6,417 nucleotides of DNA from Candidatus Collierbacteria bacterium GW2011_GWB1_44_6 (GTDB lineage Bacteria; Patescibacteriota; Microgenomatia; UBA1400; MFAQ01): positions 1-6,417 of the forward strand of contig LCJG01000050.1 in assembly GCA_000998025.1 (NCBI GenBank). The letters are read 5' to 3'. The stretch's first letter is position 1, and each line of letters opens with the position of its first letter. Positions 1-4,662 of this stretch are shown here, in pieces. The translations under genes were made by a program, and so were the position numbers. Below the pieces are notes generated by a model that was not told where the DNA came from, ran no database searches, and saw only the letters and a program-made list of their open reading frames with translations.

Positions 1-945
1 CACCACTCCCTTAGATTTTATTATTTTGAGCATTTCCTCATCGGTAGATTTAAAAATATCTATACCCAGCTTTTCTTTGATTATTTCCACATAGTCTATT
101 TCTTTCCATTCATCAGCCAGATCATATTCCATCCCCCTACTCACAAACTTCGTTTTTCCATAGACTTCTTTCGCCACATAACGATATAGTTCTTTCACCA
201 GCTCCATATTGTCCTTGTAATCAGCGTAAGCCCAGTACCATTCGCATTGATAATACTCAGGTAGATGTTCATCATCCATGCCTTCATTTCGGAAGTTTGG
301 TCCGATGGTATATATCTTTTCAAAACCAGCTCCAATCAATCTTTTTTGATAAAGCTCTGTTGAAATTCTCAAATAAAAATCCTGATCGATGGCATTCATA
401 TGTGTTACAAATGGTTTTGCGTCTGCTCCACCCGTGACACTTTCCAGTACCGGTGTCTCCACTTCCATAAATCCCTTATCGTTCAAAAATTTTCTGGTCA
501 CTTCCCAAAATTTTGCCTTCCTTTCAAACCTTCTCATCTTCTCCGGATTCATTAGGAGATCCAAATATCTTTTACGAAATGCCTCGTCCGGATCGGTAAT
601 CCCCACCCATTTCTCTGGCAAGGGCAATCTTGCTTTTGCCAGAATTTTAATTTCCGTCACTTCCAAAGATACCTCTCCGGTCCTCGTTTTTACAACCTTC
701 CCTGTCGCCTGAATGATGTCCCCGATATCCAGCTGGGCAAAGGTGAGTTTCCCGTGCTCTCTCCAGGCCATTATCCTTCCAGCCAAGGTCAATATTTTAC
801 CGTCATATTTCTCAAAGTTTTCCACCACTTCCCGGTTCTCTGCCTCCTTCACCGATCTGGCCGGGTATAAATCGAACCCCATTAGTCTCAGGTTCTCAAT
901 CTTTTTTTCTCTATCTTTTAGGATCTCTTCCAGTCTGCTTGCCAT
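1..945 (-). CDS. lysS: Lysine--tRNA ligase, class II (3' end cut off by the window)
   Basis: This enzyme attaches lysine to tRNA-Lys in the cytoplasm. I translated 315 codons from the ATG at 943-945 to base 1, with no stop. Residues about 1-135 are the N-terminal tRNA-binding part, with the LysRS-typical stretches AGRIMAWREHGK (55-66), KTRTGEVS (86-93) and RYLDLLMNP (126-134). The class II catalytic domain follows, with motif 1 around GFMEVETPVL (158-167), then GGADAKPF (172-179), YLRISTELY (191-199) and motif 2 FRNEGMDDEH (218-227). Motif 3 lies beyond the edge; the family is about 500 residues long. The oddity is that about 28 residues of the OB fold are missing between KLTFAQ (66-71) and LDIGDII (72-78). 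Motif 2 continues as LPEYYQCEWYWAYADY, where most LysRS have NPEF and an ELY segment. The ATG is the first usable start after an in-frame TGA, with no clear Shine-Dalgarno. The family call is very secure. Confidence 0.95.
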   Translation of the reverse strand, partial: MASRLEEILKDREKKIENLRLMGFDLYPARSVKEAENREVVENFEKYDGKILTLAGRIMAWREHGKLTFAQLDIGDIIQATGKVVKTRTGEVSLEVTEIKILAKARLPLPEKWVGITDPDEAFRKRYLDLLMNPEKMRRFERKAKFWEVTRKFLNDKGFMEVETPVLESVTGGADAKPFVTHMNAIDQDFYLRISTELYQKRLIGAGFEKIYTIGPNFRNEGMDDEHLPEYYQCEWYWAYADYKDNMELVKELYRYVAKEVYGKTKFVSRGMEYDLADEWKEIDYVEIIKEKLGIDIFKSTDEEMLKIIKSKGVV

Positions 946-1033
946 AGCTTCAATTCTATCATTTCACTTGGTTTCTTCATATGGTAAACTATAGGGCGTA
1001 AATACTTTAACAAATCAACTTTTTGGAGGCACC
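946..1033. promoter_or_regulatory. Divergent intergenic region with candidate promoters for lysS and the small gene
   Basis: This 88-bp spacer separates two divergent starts, so it should carry a promoter for each. On the minus strand a TATAGT -10-like hexamer lies at 988-993, which would give lysS a leader of about 35 nt. On the plus strand TTGGTT (968-973) and TATAGG (990-995) are spaced by 16 bp. Both are imperfect matches to sigma-70-type boxes, and the two -10 candidates overlap, so the promoters may compete. There is no room for a T-box or other long leader before lysS, unlike argS. The assignment is by consensus only. Confidence 0.35.
1025..1029 (+). promoter_or_regulatory. Ribosome binding site of the small gene
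   Basis: GGAGG lies four bases before the GTG at 1034. It is the only textbook Shine-Dalgarno sequence I see in the window, and it fixes the non-ATG start of the 133-codon gene. The reading frame is closed upstream by a TAG at 992-994. Confidence 0.75.
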
Positions 1034-1435
1034 GTGAACATTCTCGATCTTCGTGCTACCTTAGCAGCTACCATATCCGTTCTTGGGGGCAATTATTTCC
1101 CCAAAGGACGCTATACCCCTTATGTCAAGATCACTCGAGTCAAAGTTACAGATCAGGTCTGCGTGACCGAAGGCTTTTCCCTCTTTTACAAGTCCCTCCG
1201 GACCCCCGCCATCGTCGAAAGCAATATCTACGATCTCGTATCTCAAGCTTGTCGTTTGACGGCCATGTCCTTGGAAAATTTTGAGTCAGGCGAACCAGTC
1301 CGACAAAGAGTCGGCTTCGCCAGCATTCTCAAAATTTCCAAGACGGAGTTTGTCATTGTAGCCGTTGTCGGGGATCTCGGAGATAGCCCATTCGTTTGCA
1401 ACTCCATCCTCAAAATAGTCAAACAGTTGAAATAA
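1034..1435 (+). CDS. Small conserved-looking protein of unknown function (133 aa)
   Basis: I do not recognise a family. The product has no obvious signal peptide, membrane segment or metal-binding cluster, so it is probably a soluble cytoplasmic protein. The layout looks like a small alpha/beta fold. It has an N-terminal amphipathic stretch with a GGNYFPKG turn (18-25), a basic segment PYVKITRVKV (29-38), and a central helix-like part from about 62 to 86. A hydrophobic strand FVIVAVVGDLGDSPF (105-119) follows, then a final helix ending in KQLK. It contains three Cys, not in a motif. That this is a real gene is supported by the GGAGG before a GTG start, a stop followed closely by a perfect intrinsic terminator, and independent transcription between lysS and argS. 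It is monocistronic, and neither neighbour on its strand suggests a role. The C-terminal strand-loop-helix is faintly like GlcG/HbpS-type proteins, but this is too weak to name it. Confidence 0.75.
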   Translation: MNILDLRATLAATISVLGGNYFPKGRYTPYVKITRVKVTDQVCVTEGFSLFYKSLRTPAIVESNIYDLVSQACRLTAMSLENFESGEPVRQRVGFASILKISKTEFVIVAVVGDLGDSPFVCNSILKIVKQLK

Positions 1436-1454
1436 ATTCTTTATCTAGATTACC

Positions 1455-1484
1455 CCGCACCCTCTTAGGGTGCGGTTTTTGTTT
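1455..1484 (+). terminator. Intrinsic terminator after the small gene
   Basis: A perfect 9-bp GC-rich stem, CCGCACCCT (1455-1463) with AGGGTGCGG (1467-1475), closes a 3-nt CTT loop. TTTTTGTTTT follows on the plus strand. It sits 19 bp after the TAA of the 133-codon gene. The minus-strand transcript of argS reaches this hairpin 18 nt after its own stop, but no U-tract follows on that strand. The hairpin is therefore a clear terminator for the plus strand only; it might still act as a 3' end structure for argS. Confidence 0.92.
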
Positions 1485-1493
1485 TCTCTCATC

Positions 1494-3260
1494 CTACATC
1501 TTCTCCACCGTCCCAATCCCCAATATTTCCAACCCACTCTTTATAGCCAACCCTGTCACGGATACCAGAAGTAGTCTCAGATCCTGCTCCTCCACCCCAA
1601 CCACCCTATTTCTGTCATAAAATCCGTTAAACCTCTGAGCTAGTTCAAACAAAGCCTGGCAAACTAGATGCGGAGCATAGTTTCTCGCAGCACTTTCCGC
1701 AACCTCCCCTTCCCCAAATCGCAGTATCAGCCATCTTGCCAAATTTCTTTCATCCTCATTCACCACTGTCTCGTCATCCCGACCGTAGTGGAGGGATCTC
1801 ACACCACCAAGACCAGCTTTCTCAAGTATCCCTCTCGTCCTCACATACACATACTGCAAATATGGCCCACTATTTCCTTCCATGCTGAGCGCCTCTTCCC
1901 ATTTAAAGTCATAGCTTGATTCAGGAGATCTCTTTAGCTCGTTATATTTCATCGCTCCCAAACCGATTTTGTCGGCAACTGCCACCGATACATCGTCTTT
2001 AGCCATTCTCTTAGCCTCTTCTCCCGCCCGGAAAATTAGATCATCCAGCTTTATATTTGTCCCCTTTCTGGTACTCATTTTTTCTCCCCCGAAAGTCATC
2101 AGTCCGTGAGCCACATGTTTGAACTCCACTTTTTTGGCATCTTCCCAAAGCAATTTACAAGCTTCAAAAACTTGTTTAAAATGCAACGTCTGTTCCGCCC
2201 CGACTTCATAGATATACAAGTCCGACTTAAGATCTGCGTCATCTAGTCTTTTCCTGACAGTCGCCATATCTCTAGTAAAGTAAGTCGTTGTTCCGTCTGA
2301 TTTCAAAAGCATTGCTGGTGGCATATATTCTTTTCCGTCTCTTTCAAATTTCACAATCAGCGCATCCCTTTCACCCTTTACGGCCACACCTGTTTCCAAA
2401 GCTTCCTCAATTATTGCGGGCATCATCTTTTCATAAACACTTTCTCCATATTCATGCTCAAAAGTTACATCTAACTTCTCAAAAATTTTGTCAAACTCTT
2501 TCATCGATACTGCGATGCATTCTTGCCAGATTTTTCTCGCCGCGCCGTCTCCTTTTTCCAGTCGCACAAACGCTTCCCGTGCTTTTTCTTTTAGATCAGG
2601 ATTTTCCTCAATCCGTTTATTAAAATTCACATACAAAGTTTCTAGTTCAGGCACTGTCATTTTGGAAACCTCCAAGTTCTTTTCTTCAACAGCTGCGATA
2701 ATCATCCCGAATTGCGTACCCCAGTCTCCCAAATGGTTATCGTTGGTAACTTCCGCCCCGCTATGTTTATAAAGATTAAATAATGCCTGCCCGATTATCG
2801 TGGATCGCAGATGTCCCACCGAAAATCTCTTAGCGATATTCGGCGCGGAATACTCCACCAATACTTTTTTCCCGCTCATAAACTCACTGTCTAGACAATG
2901 ACCATCATTTCTAAGCATCTCGTTCAATCCTTCGATTAAAACTACATCCTTAACCCAAAAATTTATAAATCCTGGCCCAGCCACTTCCATTTTCTCTATT
3001 ATCTCCATCAATCTTTCATCCACGCTCAGTTTATCTACAATCTCCCGAGCCAACTCTCTTGGATTTTGTAGCTTACTCAGGTAATACAAGTTGTCGTCAT
3101 TCGAATACGGTTGAGCTGTATTGGCAACCTTTGAGAAATACACCATTGCTACATTTGTAGAATAGTCCCCACGCTTGTCATCCGCCGGGTGCTCGACCGA
3201 AAACTCATCGGTTCTCATCGTATCGGCTATCGATTTTTTAATTATTTCTTTTATATTCAT
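1494..3260 (-). CDS. argS: Arginine--tRNA ligase, class I
   Basis: This enzyme charges tRNA-Arg with arginine in the cytoplasm. The 588 residues match the family's usual size (about 550-600). The order is: N-terminal additional tRNA-recognition domain (about 1-100, including DKRGDYSTNVAM 28-39 and GPGFINF 95-101); Rossmann catalytic domain with APNIAKRFSVGHLRST (139-154); GDWGTQFG (178-185); KMSTRKG (394-400); and a C-terminal DALR-type anticodon-binding helical domain (about 455-588, with SGPYLQYVYVR 464-474). The HIGH signature reads SVGH (147-150), so its first His is Ser, and the KMSKS-type loop is MSTRKG. I chose the ATG at 3258-3260; a TTG two codons upstream (3264-3266) is possible and would give 590 residues. 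Neither has a Shine-Dalgarno; a small hairpin occupies that place. Expression is probably controlled by the upstream T-box riboswitch. The gene ends in TAG and faces the small gene tail to tail. Confidence 0.98.
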   Translation of the reverse strand: MNIKEIIKKSIADTMRTDEFSVEHPADDKRGDYSTNVAMVYFSKVANTAQPYSNDDNLYYLSKLQNPRELAREIVDKLSVDERLMEIIEKMEVAGPGFINFWVKDVVLIEGLNEMLRNDGHCLDSEFMSGKKVLVEYSAPNIAKRFSVGHLRSTIIGQALFNLYKHSGAEVTNDNHLGDWGTQFGMIIAAVEEKNLEVSKMTVPELETLYVNFNKRIEENPDLKEKAREAFVRLEKGDGAARKIWQECIAVSMKEFDKIFEKLDVTFEHEYGESVYEKMMPAIIEEALETGVAVKGERDALIVKFERDGKEYMPPAMLLKSDGTTTYFTRDMATVRKRLDDADLKSDLYIYEVGAEQTLHFKQVFEACKLLWEDAKKVEFKHVAHGLMTFGGEKMSTRKGTNIKLDDLIFRAGEEAKRMAKDDVSVAVADKIGLGAMKYNELKRSPESSYDFKWEEALSMEGNSGPYLQYVYVRTRGILEKAGLGGVRSLHYGRDDETVVNEDERNLARWLILRFGEGEVAESAARNYAPHLVCQALFELAQRFNGFYDRNRVVGVEEQDLRLLLVSVTGLAIKSGLEILGIGTVEKM

Positions 3261-3266
3261 ATTCAA

Positions 3267-3288
3267 GCATTGTAACGAAGTTACAAGC
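3267..3288 (-). repeat. Short perfect hairpin directly before the argS start
   Basis: TTGTAAC (3270-3276) and GTTACAA (3280-3286) form a perfect 7-bp stem with a 3-nt loop, extendable by a GC/GC pair around a bulged A. In the argS mRNA the base of the stem ends about six nucleotides before the ATG, where a Shine-Dalgarno would normally lie. It may affect translation initiation or be part of the palindromic element next to it. Confidence 0.6.
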
Positions 3289-3292
3289 GAAT

Positions 3293-3360
3293 ATAAGAGG
3301 AAGCGCAGTCTGGATACTTCAATAATTCATTTATTGAAGAGAAGACGAGCAAGCTCTTAT
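3293..3360. repeat. Nested palindrome between the T-box terminator and argS
   Basis: An outer inverted repeat, ATAAGAG (3293-3299) with CTCTTAT (3354-3360), encloses a perfect 9-bp inner repeat, CTTCAATAA (3317-3325) with TTATTGAAG (3331-3339), around a 5-nt loop. GTCT/AGAC (3308-3311 with 3343-3346 or close by) adds pairs between them. The whole 68 bp can fold into one long interrupted hairpin on either strand. It codes for nothing I can support and is not needed by the riboswitch. It resembles small REP-like palindromic units in design, but only one copy is visible here, so a mobile or repeated nature is not shown. Confidence 0.55.
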
Positions 3361-3364
3361 TTTT

Positions 3365-3567
3365 TACATTAACAAATAACCCCTCACTTAAATCAAGTTT
3401 ACACTTAACTTAAGTCAGGGGTCTTGATAGACGGTACCACCCATTCTTTTACTCTTTTGTGCTTTATCGGGCACTCCCGGCTGATTTCTCAACTAGCTCA
3501 GAGGTCGCGACTCTCTTCAAAGCTATCCTATTTTACCATCATAATCCGTCAAACCAGGCAATCAGTC
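3365..3567 (-). promoter_or_regulatory. T-box riboswitch (tRNA-sensing leader) of argS
   Basis: T-box leaders bind a specific tRNA and read through when it is uncharged. The T-box sequence TGGGTGGTACCGTC (3443-3430) closely matches the family consensus AGGGTGGNACCGCG. Its UGG can pair with the tRNA acceptor end. The antiterminator folds as GGG (3442-3440) with CCC (3420-3418), the 7-nt UGGUACC bulge, and GTCT/AGAC (3432-3429 with 3424-3421) around AUCA. It competes with the terminator described separately. Upstream, CGGG (3479-3476) pairs with CCCG (3471-3468), and its loop GTG can pair with CAC at 3461-3459. This resembles the Stem IIA/B pseudoknot. Stem I is not resolved: CTGATT (3565-3560) can pair with AATCAG (3486-3481), but I do not see the usual apical T-loop module. 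Arg codons are available as specifier, for example AGA at 3489-3487. The 5' limit is approximate. Confidence 0.88.
3379..3422 (-). terminator. Regulated terminator hairpin of the argS T-box
   Basis: In the minus-strand transcript an arm at 3422-3404 (ACCCCTGACTTAAGTTAAG) pairs with an arm at 3397-3379. The stem has 19 positions with one G-G mismatch and two wobble pairs, around a 6-nt loop. It is followed by TTATTTGTT, a moderate U-rich tail. The CCCC at the foot of the 5' arm is also the 3' strand of the antiterminator, so the two structures exclude each other, as in a transcription-attenuating T-box. Confidence 0.85.
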
Positions 3568-3579
3568 TAGTATAGTATA
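3525..3579 (-). promoter_or_regulatory. Candidate promoters of the argS leader
   Basis: There are two options. TATACT at 3579-3574 would start transcription near G3567, just before the CTGATT arm that could close Stem I, but it lacks a good -35. TTGACG (3552-3547) and TAGGAT (3530-3525), 16 bp apart, have a good -35 but would start near 3518 and leave only a very short Stem I region. The first fits a normal-length T-box better. I cannot decide between them from sequence alone. Confidence 0.4.
3548..3576 (+). promoter_or_regulatory. Candidate promoter of the hydrolase gene, possibly leaderless
   Basis: TATAGT (3571-3576) is a 5-of-6 match to the -10 consensus and lies six bases before the ATG at 3583, so transcription would start at or next to the start codon. 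GTCAAA (3548-3553) is a weak -35 at 17 bp. There is no Shine-Dalgarno before the ATG. The same AT-rich bases contain the TATACT repeats readable as -10 boxes on the other strand, so the two promoters would overlap. Confidence 0.4.
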
Positions 3580-3582
3580 TCC

Positions 3583-4662
3583 ATGCCCCAGCCACTGGTA
3601 GTTTTTCTCACTCTCATCTCGAACCTCTTCTTTGCAGGTAACGCTCCCGCTTTTTTCAATCTCCAGCCAAAAGTACCGGAGGTCGATCCAATAGTCGAGC
3701 AAATCTCCCAAATGAGTCTGGAAGACAAAGTCAGACAGACTTTGATATGCAGCTTCGAAGGAAAAGAAGCGAGCTCCGCCTTAAATGTCCTTAAAAGCTG
3801 TGGCAACATTTTCTATTCCAAGGGCAATCTCGAAGGCTTATCCAAAAAAGAAATCTTTGAAAACAACCAAGCTATTCACAGAAAGGATCCTCGCGCTTGG
3901 ATCCTCATTGATCAGGAAGGCGGGCAAGTAGCCAGGATCAAAGACGGGTCACCGCCTCCACGAAAAATGGCCGAAGAAAATTCTATTTCCTACTGGGGCC
4001 AACAGCATGGACGCACCCTGAAAGATCTAGGGTTCAACGTCGATCTAGCTCCGGTTGCCGACATTACCCAAAACAATCCCGTTATCGAAAACCGCTCTTT
4101 CGCCGACGATCCCACCGTCAATGGTCAAAAAATCACCGAGTATCTCAAAGCACTTCAGAGCGAGGGCACTTTCGGTGTCATCAAGCATCTCCCAGGTCAT
4201 GGTCGGGTTGATTCGGACACTCACAAAAAAGTTGGTGTCCTTGACTATAGTTGGGAAGAAATAAAAAACTTTGATCTAGTTCCCTTTGTCGAAGCCATCA
4301 ACAGTGGGGCCAAATTACTCATGGTCGGTCATATAAAAATTCCTGAGATCGCTTCCGTCCCTGCCAGTATCAGCCCCGAAATTATTTCCCGTCTCAGGGC
4401 CTTCCTACCTGGTGGTAGCAACCTTATTTTTATGACCGATTCTCTCTCCATGTCAGGAGTGGGCTTACCCCAAGACCAAGCCGCTGTCGAAGCCATAAAA
4501 GCCGGTGAGGACATGATCTTAATTCAAGGAATACCAGAAGATATCGTTTACAAAAAACTACTTGATTTATATCAAAACGGAACTCTAGACAAGGCAAGTC
4601 TCGACCAGTCAGTCACCCGCATTCTCAAAATCAAAACTGCGGATGAGAGTCCTACCTCTTAA
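3583..4662 (+). CDS. nagZ: Glycoside hydrolase family 3, NagZ-type beta-N-acetylhexosaminidase, probably exported
   Basis: This enzyme probably removes terminal beta-N-acetylglucosamine, as NagZ does from peptidoglycan fragments. The 359 residues fit a single GH3 TIM-barrel domain (about 33-350). Visible marks are MSLEDKVRQ (43-51), the substrate-site IDQEGGQVARI (109-119), KHLPGHG (201-207), the D-T-H triplet (212-214) that matches the NagZ-specific Asp-His acid/base dyad, and MTDSLSM (284-290), whose Asp286 is the expected nucleophile. All key residues are present. Residues 1-23 look like a signal peptide ending in APA before Phe24, but the stretch before the hydrophobic core has no Lys or Arg, which is unusual. 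There is no lipobox Cys. The ATG is the first start after an in-frame TAG at 3568-3570. The gene diverges from argS and overlaps the ATP-grasp gene by 11 bp at the 3' ends. Exact substrate and export are inferred. Confidence 0.92.
   Translation: MPQPLVVFLTLISNLFFAGNAPAFFNLQPKVPEVDPIVEQISQMSLEDKVRQTLICSFEGKEASSALNVLKSCGNIFYSKGNLEGLSKKEIFENNQAIHRKDPRAWILIDQEGGQVARIKDGSPPPRKMAEENSISYWGQQHGRTLKDLGFNVDLAPVADITQNNPVIENRSFADDPTVNGQKITEYLKALQSEGTFGVIKHLPGHGRVDSDTHKKVGVLDYSWEEIKNFDLVPFVEAINSGAKLLMVGHIKIPEIASVPASISPEIISRLRAFLPGGSNLIFMTDSLSMSGVGLPQDQAAVEAIKAGEDMILIQGIPEDIVYKKLLDLYQNGTLDKASLDQSVTRILKIKTADESPTS

Noticed and set aside
389..994. Two plus-strand open frames of 107 and 93 codons
   Set aside because: They lie antisense to lysS, whose translated motifs leave no doubt; the products are low-complexity and no ribosome site precedes them.
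1034..1435. GlcG/HbpS-type heme-binding protein
   Set aside because: Only the C-terminal strand-loop-helix is vaguely similar; the family's N-terminal alanine-rich helices and glycine pattern are missing.
1455..1484. Bidirectional terminator for the small gene and argS
   Set aside because: Only the plus strand has a T-run after the stem; on the minus strand the stem is followed by GGTAATC.
2288..2772. Plus-strand open frames opposite argS
   Set aside because: They are rich in Leu, Ser, His and Phe, typical of the complement of a coding strand, and are fully contained in argS.
3433..3438. GGTACC palindrome read as a restriction site or operator
   Set aside because: It is the conserved core of the T-box sequence, which explains the palindrome by the GGNACC consensus and its context.
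3404..3567. A tRNA gene in the argS leader region
   Set aside because: There is no cloverleaf, T-loop GTTCRA or acceptor stem; the T-box elements account for the structure.
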